Source: Brugia malayi
Taxonomy: Eukaryota > Nematoda > Chromadorea > Rhabditida > Onchocercidae
DNA length: 64,000 nucleotides
NCBI RefSeq assembly: GCF_000002995.4
Contig: NW_025062476.1
Coordinates: 13,511,001-13,575,000 of the forward strand
Direction of reading: 5' to 3'
Position numbers and translations under genes: made by a program. The first letter of the stretch is position 1. Each line of letters begins with the position of its first letter. The notes beneath the pieces were generated by a model, which saw only the letters and a program-made list of their open reading frames with translations, had not been told where the DNA came from and ran no database searches. Below, piece after piece: positions 52,038 to 64,000 of the stretch.

Positions 52038-55000
52038 GTGTCTTTTTTTTTTTCCTTTTGACTCCTTATATTAGAATAAACATTATGATTAAAAACGATA
52101 AAGCAACCCATATAAGATTGATTGGTACTAGTTTTGCAATCAAATTGATACCTAAATCATACGGTGTCACAGTGTTACCGCAAAATGCAGAGATTTGATG
52201 AAATTAATATTTGAAATGAAGCGGATCATAAGCGATTGCTGAGAAGTTGTGATTTTGTGGAGGAAAATGTATTGTAAGCAATCAGATGATAGTAAATTTC
52301 GAACGATAAACAATAAGTAGTGTTATTTTATTTTTAATATTTTGGTAATTAATATAATTGAAACATTTAATCAACTTTGAATACATTCGAGTAATGTAGC
52401 GGGTTAGTGTATATATATAATATTTATTTATTTTAATTTAATTTATAATTTTTTAGCTTAATAATTCTAAACAAAATTCAGTCATAATTATGAATTACGG
52501 AGTTGCATTTTTACCTTTTGTGTAAAATTCATCACATAATTTTATCATTGATTCAGATTATGTAGTAAACAGAAAAGGAAAAACGATGAAAATTATTACT
52601 GCAAGAATTTTAACCTCTTATTATTTTAATCAATATTTTGTAATTATCTGGAAAACATTTATATCAGTGAAACACAAACATTATGTTATTTTCGTATAAC
52701 ATTAATAAAACTGGTTATTGGTTACTGATATTTTCAATTTACCAATAATTATATTAGAAATGAAAATAACGAAACAAAAAAGAAGTAGAATAAATAGACC
52801 AATAATTTACAGAAATGAAAATTGTTATTTCTTTTCTTTTTTTTTTCTTTTCATTTCGCTCTAACTACTCTTTGCATTTTTCTTTTTTTTTTTTTTAATT
52901 TTTAAAAAAGAAAAGAAAATGATATAATTTAGATTGAACATTCATTTCTACTTTTTCAATTTAAGCAAAAAATGAATATTACAATTGATTATTTTGAAAT
53001 GAAATAACGAAAAAAGAAGGAAAAAAAGTGCTTTTAATCAAGTTTATACCTTTCCCATAATTAATTCCTCTTTCTTCTCTCTCAATATTTACATTTAATC
53101 AATATTTTTAATCAATAAAAAAAACTAAGCAAAACAAAAAAGCAAGTAATTTGCAAAGTTTATTGCTCATTATTATTAACACATCGTCAAAATTCATAAT
53201 TAAAAAGGAGTGATAAGAAAAACAAAACATTGTTATTTCGATTTTTTCATTTCCTAATTTGAACAAAAATATTTCCAAACAAAATTTATAATTAATCATT
53301 TCATTGTGATGAATTCAATTGATAGATTTAAATTTTGTCAATTCAAAAAAAAAAAAAAAAAAAAAAAGAGAAAATTGATGAAAACATTTAATCATTATTT
53401 CAGCAATGATTTTGCTTCTCATTTTTAATTTTTGATTATACATTTGTTTTTGTACAAATTGCTTTTTTAATTTCAATTTTAGTAAAAAAAAAAGCTATTG
53501 CTGAATAAATAAGTTTTTCAATTGAAATTTGTTGAAATTTCTCGTATTAATTATAAATTTAGCAAAGATAAAAACGAATTCGTTTATAATAACTTGAAAA
53601 ATTAAATTTGAACTCATAATTAGCAATGCTTTTTTTTTTTTTGTTTACTATTCTTCTATTTTGCTTATAAATCAAATTAACTTTCATAGAGAAAGCAGAA
53701 AAATAAATAAATAAATAAATCCATTTTAGTTGAATTTAAAAAATGAGAAAAAAAAATAAAAATATTTTGAATAAAATATTTTGATTTGAAAAAAAAATTA
53801 TATTTTATTAAATTAATAGCATTCATTTTTTTTTTTTTAAACTAATATTTTGATTTGAAAAAAATTTATAATAAAAAAAAAATAAAAATATTTTGATTTG
53901 AAAAAAATTATATTTTATTAAATTAATAAAGCATTCATTTTTTTTTTTTTTTAAAACTGCTGAACTAATCCTACGAAATAATTAATTCCTCTTGTTCTTA
54001 CTTTTTTTTTTTTTTTTTTTCATAATATTCATAATTTTGAAATTTTATATTTTTTTTTCTAAGCAAAAAACTTGATATATTATTAATTCAAATAATTAAT
54101 TATGATAATTATTATTATCAGTGATTGATAATTGTTATCAAATAGACACATATTAATCTGATACTTTTGCTTCCTTTTTTTTTTTGAATTAATTCAAGAT
54201 TCAAATAGTTGTTTACCATTTAACTATGAACATTTTATTAAACAATATCGTTTTTAAATTTACAAAATTCACAATATTTATTGCGATATTATTGCGCACT
54301 GATTTTAATTTCATTTATTGATAAAACAAAATAAATCTCAAAAAAAGGAAATGAAAATCTTCTTGCAATATTTTGGAAATAAAAGTAAAATTTCAGATTT
54401 AAATTTAAAATTATCAATTCTTATCTCTGCTATTGTTGTCTATTTAAATCATAAAACAGCGACACTTTCAAATTTTTACATTTTTCATCTTTGAATTCAT
54501 ACTATTAAAATGAAATTGTAAAAAGAGTAATTTAATAAAATAGAAACAAACAAACTAACTAACCGAAATTAATTTATTAAAGAAATAATTTAATGAAAAA
54601 GAAATAGCAAAATAAACTAATAATTAATTAGAGTTCAAATTATCAAATGAATAATTTAATAAAAAACAAAGCTAACTGATTAACTAATTAACTAAACTCA
54701 AAATGAAATTAAATTTAAAATAAATAAATAAAAATATATATTCATGAAATAACTGAAGAAATGAAATGCTTATCATTATTATAATTTACATTAATATTAA
54801 GCAATAATTCTGTTTAATGTTAAATTTACACGAAATGAGCTGCAATTTAAATATTTTAACTTATACAGAGTTTAAGTTAAAATATTTAGAAATTATCAAC
54901 AATTTAAATTTACAATCAAATGAATTGCTATTAAGTAAATAAATTATTTTTATAATGAAATGGAAGCAAATCATTTTTTCATGTCTTTTTTTCGCTTTTC

Positions 55001-55834
55001 TTTTCTTTTTTCTTGAAATATGTGACAGCTTTTTTTTTTTTTAAACTGTGACAGTCTTTTTTGTCCTAAATTAATTAACACTAATAATTTTCATATTTTA
55101 AATAAATTTTTACAACATTGAATGTATATTTTAGCGAAAGTAAAAGAACTGATATTATGAATAAATGACTTTAACTGGTTTTTACAATATTATTTTATAA
55201 TGTTTAAAAGTTTAAATTCAAATGCGAAAAGAAAATTTATGGATGAAAATCAAGTTTTCAAAAATTGGTGTCATTTCAATTATATTAATTACTACGTTAT
55301 CATCATCATCATCAACTTTATTAATTTTGTCTGTATCATTTAGCCATTTGATGAATGAATAAACGAGTAAACTTTTCATTTTTAAAATTTTCATTTTGTA
55401 CTAATTAGCAAAAAAAAAAAAGTTACCTAAACAGGTTAACAAATAAAACTTTTGCTTTTGCTAAATATCATTAGTGCAAATTTAAAATTTATTTTAATAA
55501 AATGTTATTCTTATGTTATTCGTTATGGAATAAATTTTTGCATCAATAAATTTGCTTCACATTTGCATTTCTTTTCTATTTTCAATTTTCATTTTTAATT
55601 CCATTTTTTTTTTTCTTTTTATTTACTTAACTATTCAGCAAAGCTGCATTTATTGAATTTTTTTTTCATCTTTTTCGAAAAGAAAAATTTTTTAAAATAA
55701 AAGTCAAATGGATGAAACATTTAAATTATTATTGCTGTTTTATAATATTCATTCATTTTATAAGTAAGTTAAGAAATTTAATAAATTACATTTCATCAGT
55801 TTATGATGTGATTTGTTTACATTAAATTGTGCTT

Positions 55835-55866
<32 letters not shown>

Positions 55867-57002
55867 CAGGTGCAAAGAACAAAACAAATAATTTCTACTC
55901 TAAAATTCTCTCTCAGTTTTTTTTGTTAACCTTGTCATTTTTTATGAATTTTTATTCAAATAATTATTTATATGTCATCTTTGTTGTTTATTGTTGTTTA
56001 TCGTCGTTGTTGTTGTTTATTATCATCGTTTATTATTATTATTATTAATCATTTCTTTTTCTTTCATCTTTTCACTTTCATTTTTATCTTCTTCTAATGT
56101 TCCATTCGTCAAAAATATTTTCACATTTTAATTATTTAAATGTTTTACTTTAACGATTCCTATCGTATTTTTTAACATCTTACCATTATGCATCATCATT
56201 GCTTATTCTTAAAATAAAAAAAATAGCATTTTTTAAAATTATTTAAATTGAAATGAGTGATTTTAATTAAGCTGAAAAAAAAAAACGAAACTAATTATTA
56301 TATAATATAGAATTGATAATAAATTGATTTATCTTATTACTATTATCATGTGATAAGATTTTCTAACTAATCATCAATAAAAAGAATTGAAATTTTATTT
56401 GCTATATTTGATATGATTTGAAGAGTTGAAATTTTGATTTGATATATTTGAATCCAAACTATCAATAAGTTAATAGTAGTATTGAAATTAAAATTTAATA
56501 AAAATTTGATTAATAAAAATATGCAAATCGATATGTAATAATAAAATAAATTTTTTTTAAAAAATAATTTATATTATTCAAAAAATTTTAAAAAAAAAAT
56601 GCAAAAAATGTTTGAAAAATGATATAAATATGAAGTAACATTGACAAAAAATGTTTGAGTAATTTCGAACAAAATTTAAAAAACAAAAAAAAAAAAAAAA
56701 TTATGAAAAAAACATGAAAGAATTGAGTATAAATGAAATATAAATTTTAATTGGCTAATTTTAGATCTTTAAAATTCATATATATACGATTATCAGTAGT
56801 TCTATAAATTTTAAATTGAAAAAAAAGAAAACGAAATGTTAAAATAAAAAAAAAATTCAATAAAAGAAATATTGTGAAAAAAGAAAAAAAAAAGAAATGT
56901 GAGAAAAAGGAAATGAAAAATACTTTGATTTATCAAAAATATTTCAGTGAAAGAGAAAAAAGAAAATGTAATTTTGAAGTAAATTTTGTTGAAGCAATGT
57001 CT

Positions 57003-57080
57003 ATTAGGCCTAAGCCTAGTAACACAAAAAAATAGCCCAATTAGGCTTGGTAATTAAAAAATAGCCTTAGGCCTGAGCAT
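57003..57080. repeat. Degenerate telomere-like TTAGGC / GCCTAA patch
   Basis: TTAGGCCTAAGCCTAG, then TTAGGCTTGG and CCTTAGGCCTGAGC. The hexamer appears in both orientations. Confidence 0.6.
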
Positions 57081-59733
57081 TTTTCTTTTAACAAAATTTT
57101 TTCACTTTTACTACTTTAATACTTTAAAAACATTGATGAATGTTAGTTTTTTTTTTTTCGGCCATTTTTAATTTTTTGAACAACTAATTTTCATCCTTGC
57201 ATTTATTGAATTTCATTCAGTAATTAATTAATTAATTAGCAAATAATTAGCTAATCATTTAAGCATTGATATTTTGTTTAATCTATCAGTGCATACTTTT
57301 TTACTTAAAAACTTACTATTACACAATTAAACAATTAATCCTGCTATACTCTGATAATTAATAATAACTTATGAATTCTCATTAATTATTTACAGTAATT
57401 ATCTTTCTTTTATAAATTAAAACAATTCAAATTGCAAATTATATCAAAATTCTTCAATTATTAATTAAATTAAAAAAAAAAAAAAAAATTAGTGAAACGA
57501 ATGCAGAAAGTGATTATTGGTTAAATTATTAATATTATTGTAATTTTTTTTTAAAAAAAAGAATTTTTCCTTTTTTTTTTTTTCAAAATGATTAATAATC
57601 TTAGTAATACCTCACGTACGTCACTACGTTACTAGCGTAAACGATATATTATTTCCTAGTCTCGTGTTCAATATTAAGAAATGTACCATTGCTAATAAAT
57701 ATTAAATGTTGATAAATTATGAAACTCAAATTAAAATCTAAATTCAGCAATTAAATTTATCATTAGTTATAAATTTTATTTTTAACAATGCACAATTGGT
57801 CAAAAAAGCAAAATTAAATTATTATATACAACATTTATTTCTTAATTTTTGTTTGATTTATTAGTGAAAAAGTATTTAAAATTCTTTAAATCCTTTTTTC
57901 TTTTTTAAAAAAGTACATTTATCAAATTTTCAATTTTTAATTTTGTGTCTTAGCTAAAAAATATAATTTCCTTATGCAAATATATCATATATACCTACTT
58001 TTTCTAAATTATTTATTGTTTATTATCAATGAAATTAATTTTACACAACAAAAAATGAAATAAAATTTTTACAATTTTTCCATTTTTTTTTTTTTTTTAA
58101 ATTCTTCCAGAAAAAACAAAGGTAAACACTGATCTATCAATTTATTTTTAATATTTTTTTTTACCAAACTTTTGACTTAAAAAAAAAAAAAAGAATAAAT
58201 AAATAAAATTTCAACCATGATTCATTCATAAAAAAACAAAACTGTTTCGGAAAAAGCAACTGAAATGACATTTTTGTCATTCTAAACTTGTTCATCAACC
58301 AAACTGCTTTCAAATTGCAGTAAGAAAAAAAAGCTTTTAATAAAATTCTTTTGCGCATTTTTGCTACTTTTACCGCTTTCTTTTTACAAATAATTTTCCA
58401 CTTTTTTTTTTTTAAATTTAAATTTACTTCTCACTTTATTTTAGTTTAATGCATTGTTACAAAAAATTAACATCGATTTTTGTTTTTCTTTCAGGAAAAG
58501 AGAAAAAATAAAGTTTAAGTTTACTTTTCATGATTCATAAAAAAAATTTTTTTTTAAATGAAACATTTTTCTTGCCATCTTTCTATTTTCACATTCTTAT
58601 ATATTCTGTTTAAAAAAAAAAAAAGAAAAAAATAAAAATCATAGGAATACATATGATATTAATATTAAATATCTTTTCTTTCTTTATTTTTTCTTTGATG
58701 TGAAAATAAATAAATTTACTGTTGTTATTATTATTATTTATTGTAAATAAATCTTCGTCTTCATATTATTTTTTTTATTTATTTATTTGTTTATTATTAT
58801 TATTATCACTTTTTTTTTTTTTATTATTACAATAAAAACATTGTTCTTTTTTGCTTTTTTTGTTATTTTTCAGGCATATTTGAATATGTATAATAATATT
58901 TTGTTGATTTTTTCTTATTACATTTAAGAAAAAAAAAATAAAATTTTATTTATATTATTTCTTTAAAGCAATTTTCTTTTCAATAAAATAAAATTGTAAT
59001 ACGAATAGGTATTGAATTGAATAATATAGAAATAGAATTGAAAAAGAGATGATAAATGTTAATTTATTTTACAAAATAAAAAGCTTCTTTTTTTTTTTGT
59101 TTATTTTCGTTATTTTTTTTATAATAAATAACAATATAATAAATAAAATAAATAATAATTTATAAAAAATCGTTTATTTTTTTATAAATAAAATAAATAA
59201 TAATTTACAATAAATCGTTTAATTTTTTATAAATGAAATAAAATTTTCCATTTTGTAATATTATATTCTGTTTACAAAAGTTTGTTTCATTTTAATTTTA
59301 TAATTTTATTTCCATATACAAATATTAAAATATTGCTAATTTTTTTTATTCATTTTTTTTCCTTTTTTTTTCTTTTTTTGATGTCAAAACTTAATATATA
59401 CCTTTTTCACCTTTTTTTTTCCTTTTTTAATATTTATTTTTAGTATTAATTTTTAAATCTTAAAAAAAAAAAGTGTTCAATAAGATATTTTATAATGAAA
59501 AAAAAAAAAAAAAAAAATTAAAAATTTTATATGAATTACGCATGAACGATGCCAAAAAAAATTTTTTTTTCTTTTCTTTGAAATTTTTATCATTCATTCA
59601 TTCATTTAATTAATTAAAATTGCACACATTGTTTGGTAATATTTTTGAAAAAAAGGAAAGGAATGAAAATTAATTTTCATTTTGAAACTCTCACAAAGTC
59701 TTTTCAAATGCTTCAAAATACTTTTTGGAAACT

Positions 59734-59778
59734 TCTTTCTCTCTTTCCCTCTCTCTCTCTCTCTCTTTCTCTCTCCTT
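59734..59778. repeat. CT-rich microsatellite
   Basis: CTCTCTCTCTCTCTCT core with flanking CTTT and CCT variants. Confidence 0.85.
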
Positions 59779-60094
59779 CGTTTTTTTTTTTTCTTAAAAA
59801 AAAGGAAAAAGGAATAAAATGTTAAACAAGAAATGAAGTTGGCATACATACGTACATAGCTTTAAAATTTTTTTGTAATCATTTGAAAATTTTATAACAC
59901 TCAGAATGAAAATGTCTTTTTTTTTCTCTTTCTGATATTCTATAAATGTTGTTTACATTTAATTTTTGTTTTAGATGTAAACAGTTTGTTTTTTTTCTGA
60001 CATTTTTTTTTGCCGCATATTTGTTTCTTATTATTTAGTATTACATTGCAAACAATTAATTATATAATTAATTAGTTACAAAAAGTATTCATTG

Positions 60095-60169
<75 letters not shown>
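60095..60169. repeat. Perfect AAT microsatellite, 25 units
   Basis: 75 bases of uninterrupted ATA/AAT triplets. Confidence 0.95.
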
Positions 60170-63100
60170 GTATAAAATCAAATATGAAACTAAATTATAA
60201 TTCAGGTATTAATTAATTGTTAATAATGTTGATTAACTGTAATTAATTTTGAAGTTAAAAATAATAATTGAGAAATAAAAACGAAAAAGAAAAAACTAAT
60301 ACAAAAATTATATTGGTGATAAAAATTATTCCTAAAAATTAATTTAATTTATTTAATGAAAATGTGGAAAAAAAAAAAACAAAAAATTGAAATTTCATTA
60401 AATTAATTTCGAAATTCTAATCTAACTTTCTTCTTTTTTTTGTGAAAAAATAATTAAAAAATTATTGATTATTGAAAAATTTTTTTGCCTTTTCCTTCTT
60501 AACTTTTGGCAATTTCTTTTTTTTCTTTTTTTTTTTTTTTAAACATTAATTTCAGTAGTTGTTTCTCTTGTAAAATTGCTATTTGAAAAATTACATTTAT
60601 TTCTCGCTTATCACTAAATGATATCAGTGAAATATGATTTTGTTGCATTCACTTTTTTGTTTCTTTCATTTTCCTTTTTTTTTTTTTTTTTTTTAATTTG
60701 TGTCATTTTTTAGAAAAATATTAATAATAAATTTACAATCATTTGACAATCGTTTTAATTTATCAATGATCAACAATTACCTAATAAATTGTTACCAAAT
60801 CATCAATTTAAACTATTAATTTTAGAACCCTTTAATTTTTTTTTAAGTTTTAAAATCTTTAAATTTTATAATTCTATTTACTCGCTTCTTCTTGACATAA
60901 TTTTTTGTTTATTATTTCTATGTATATTTAAAATCCAAATGAATTCCAAATTATGCGGAACGGAACATTCATTACTTAATTTATACAATATAATTATTTA
61001 TTCTTTAGGGGTAAATAATGATATTAATTAATTAATTAATAATGATATCAGTATTAGTAATAATAAAAGTATCATAATAATTTATTATTATTACAAATTA
61101 CTTATTATTGTTAATAATAATATTAATAAAAATAATAAGTAACGATGCAAGAAAAAAAACTTCCCATTATTATATAAAGAACAAAAATCCTTGGAATTAA
61201 TTGTAAGTAAGTAAATAGCAACTAATAAATATTTATTGAAATGATATATTATTGTCTTAGAAATTCTTAAACATCATTTCTGATCAGGAAAATATGCTCA
61301 TGTTGAAATCTTTTTTAATTTATTTCATTTAACTAATTAATTATTTGAAAAATGGAAAAATTCTTAAAAATTTTCAAAAATTTTACATTATTACAATAAC
61401 AATTTTGTGGCAATTTTTTCATATTTGATAAGTAATATTTCTTTTTTGGACAGTAATATTTCAAGTTTTCTCTAATTAAAAAAATAAATTTTGTTTCGTC
61501 TATTGAGTAGTTAATTAATTAATTAAACATAGCAATCAAAATTTACTCGATAATTTGAATGCGTAATATTTAAATTATAATTTTTTGTTTTTTTTTGAAT
61601 TCTACTTTTTTTCCATTCTTTCCTATATTACTTTTTCATTATTATCATTCGATCAGATCATCTTTTATTGTTTTTTTTTTTTTTTTTTTTTTGAAGAAAT
61701 TTAATAAAAAATTTTGTTTGAACACTATTAAATTAAGATTGAAAAATTAAAATTAAATCAAAAACATACACTATCATAAATTTTAATTGATATGTTTGCA
61801 AAAAATATATTTTTAATCGTTTCAAAAAAATTTGCCATTGTTATTTGTAAGAATTTTTCTTTTCTTTTTTATCAATATAATCTAGAATAAATAATAAATA
61901 TATGTATTTTACTATTTATTATAATTAGCACTAATTAGCAATTGTGATTAGTCTTAAGTAGTACTTTTAGCTTTTATCATCAGTTAGTCATTCTGAACTT
62001 TCTAACTTTTTTATATTTTCTATAAACATAAATTTGTATGTAATTGGTCATTTATTTATTCGTCCATCTAAATGTTCAAAAATATGAACACTTATTAATA
62101 TTGTTTTTTTTTTTTTTTTTTTGTTTATTTTGTTTTATATTTTAATATATTAAATTAAAATTTAAAAAAAAAATGGTAGTAGTATAGATAAATTAATTTT
62201 TCTCGTTAATTTAAATATAGTTTAAATGGGAAATAATTTTGATATTTAATTTTTAACATCATATGCATTAAAACAAAAACAGAATTAGCTCGAATTAAAA
62301 AAAAAAAAAAAAAAAAAAAAAACATATAGGACTTGAATAATTCATATTAATTAATTAATAATTAATATATGCAATACTCTAAGGAATTTTAAAGAAAAAA
62401 GGTGGAAACATAAAGGTTTCAAGAAATTCAAATATTTTTGCATCAAAATCAAAAGGATTCTTTTTATAAATTTAATTAAAAAAAAAGGTACTTATAAATT
62501 TAGGAATGAATTATGCAAATAGAAATAAAATAAAATTTTCATTTAATATAAATGAATAGAATTTAAGTACGAAATTATTACTTAATTGATAAACTTTAAT
62601 AGATAAAAATGCAATCATTACCGAATAATTTAATAAATTTCATTTCATTTTAACAAAATTTATTAATCCTAATTTTGTATATCAATTTTGTCCTTCAAAA
62701 ATTCATTTATTTATTTTTATTTTTTTATTTATCTGTTGATTCTAATTACTATATCATTTCAACATTTTCTTTTTTATTTTCTGTTCAAATTCAAAATTTA
62801 TAATTTTATAAAAACAAAATGTTGTTTGAAAGAATTTTAAAAAGCGAAGAATTTTTTAAACCAAGTATCTGTAATTGAATTAATTTTAATTCATTATCAT
62901 TACGATATGTGATATTATATTAAGTATAAATATAAAAAGTTATTAATTTATCTCTTTTTATTATTGTATTAAATTAATAATGAGAAAAAAAAAAAACTTA
63001 TTTAATGATTATTTTATTTTTCTTCAATTTTTTAATTACAATGGATAAGATTTATAATTGATAATATAAGTTTCATTTTACAACACCTAATATCACCACT

Positions 63101-64000
63101 AGCCATTAATTAATTAATCAATTAATTAATTAACTGATTCCTACCAATGTATATAATAACGTCCATACATTTCCTTTTTCTTTTTTTTTTTTAAAAAAAA
63201 AATAATATTTGAAAAATTTGTTAAAAACATCAATTTTTTTGAAACTTTTTACAATCATATGCCTTACTTCATTCTTCCTTTACCTTTTTTTTTCTTTCAA
63301 AAAAAATTTTTTTTTCAAATTTGATTGTAAATAGATAAAAATGATAAAAATGTTATTCTGTACTATTTAAAATGTTTGTTATCACTAGTTATTAATTAAT
63401 TCATTAATTTGTAATTTTTTTTTTCCGAAAATATTTCATTTATTTCTATAAAATTAATTTTCAAATTTATTAATGATTTTTCTATAATAAATTCATTTTT
63501 TCAATTTAATGATTTAATAATTTTTCTTTTTCTGTTTTTGACTTATTTTATTATCAAAGAATAGAAGCATAGATAATATATTATCTCTTATCATTCATTT
63601 TTGATAAAAAAAAATACTTTTAAAATCGAAAAAAAAAACAAAAGAAAAATAAGTGACAAAACCTGTCAACCTTGTTTATTTATACAATAAATTATATTTA
63701 TCTAACTTTTCTATCAAAATATAATCGATGATGTGATCAGTGCATTTTATATATAACTGATCAAATGATCAAATGTTCATTTTGTTTTTGCTATTTCATT
63801 TTCTTCCATTTCATGCATTCATATCTCTTTCTTCCTCTCTTTTTTTTCTCTCTCTCTCTCTCTCTTAAAAATTTACTTCATAAATTGATAATAATGATAA
63901 TAAAAAAAAAATTATTTTATATTTATTAAAATAAATAAATATTATTATTTTATTAATTCATAAAGTAGTCAAATTTGTTTTTGTTTTTCGATAGATATAA

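Larger units (their letters stand above)
52038..64000. other. 12-kb A+T-rich region without a recognisable gene
   Basis: Very high A+T with dozens of poly-A/poly-T runs. ORFs are short and of low complexity. Specific features are an AAT microsatellite (60,095-60,169), CT tracts (59,734-59,778 and about 63,847-63,865), a degenerate TTAGGC patch (57,003-57,080) and a small CpG-bearing patch (57,611-57,645). It may be intergenic or a very long intron or UTR of a gene outside the window. Confidence 0.6.

Overview
The window is nuclear DNA of a filarial nematode. The base composition is strongly A+T-rich, with long A and T runs and U-rich TTTTCAG-type intron acceptors. Interstitial copies of the nematode telomere hexamer (GCCTAA/TTAGGC) are present. 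The most diagnostic gene is an ALT-type (abundant larval transcript) secreted antigen, a family known only from filarial worms. The species cannot be fixed from sequence alone. All gene models were spliced by hand from the sequence. Intron phases close for every gene called complete, and the ALT gene is the one model that does not close.

Layout. 1-2.2 kb is A+T-rich intergenic DNA with small repeats. At 2.2-11 kb there are three housekeeping genes: a UBE2L3-type ubiquitin-conjugating E2 (+), the middle RPA subunit rpa-2 (-, convergent with the E2) and mitochondrial ribosomal protein mL50 (+, divergent from rpa-2 across a 1.05 kb shared promoter region). At 11-20 kb the DNA is repeat-rich. It holds a C-terminal fragment of a UBR-type N-recognin E3, a tentative Ser/Glu-rich small gene, an interspersed repeat family, an interstitial telomere-like tract and a 230 bp direct duplication. 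At 20.4-21.7 kb is the ALT gene, with an expanded acidic tandem-repeat exon, a frame break inside it and a GC-AG intron.

At 23.5-36 kb there are three paralogous five-exon seven-transmembrane receptors (-, +, -) that look like nematode chemoreceptors. All three splice cleanly to intact proteins of 361, 342 and 339 residues. A non-coding element of about 150 bp recurs four times around the first two receptors, and the two copies nearest a receptor lie upstream of it in the same relative orientation. At 37.1-41.7 kb is a nearly perfect inverted repeat, two 1,229 bp arms around a 2,167 bp spacer, with no recognisable gene. At 44.8-46 kb is an island of simple sequence: polypurine, then alternating purine-pyrimidine, then C-rich degenerate repeats. 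At 47.5-51.8 kb is a complete ten-exon enolase. From 51.8 kb to the end is over 12 kb of A+T-rich DNA with microsatellites and no gene I can support.

The genes do not form one pathway. Replication (rpa-2), ubiquitin transfer (the E2 and the UBR remnant), mitochondrial translation (mL50) and glycolysis (enolase) flank an accessory block carrying the secreted larval antigen and the receptor cluster. The unusual structures lie mostly within or beside that accessory block.
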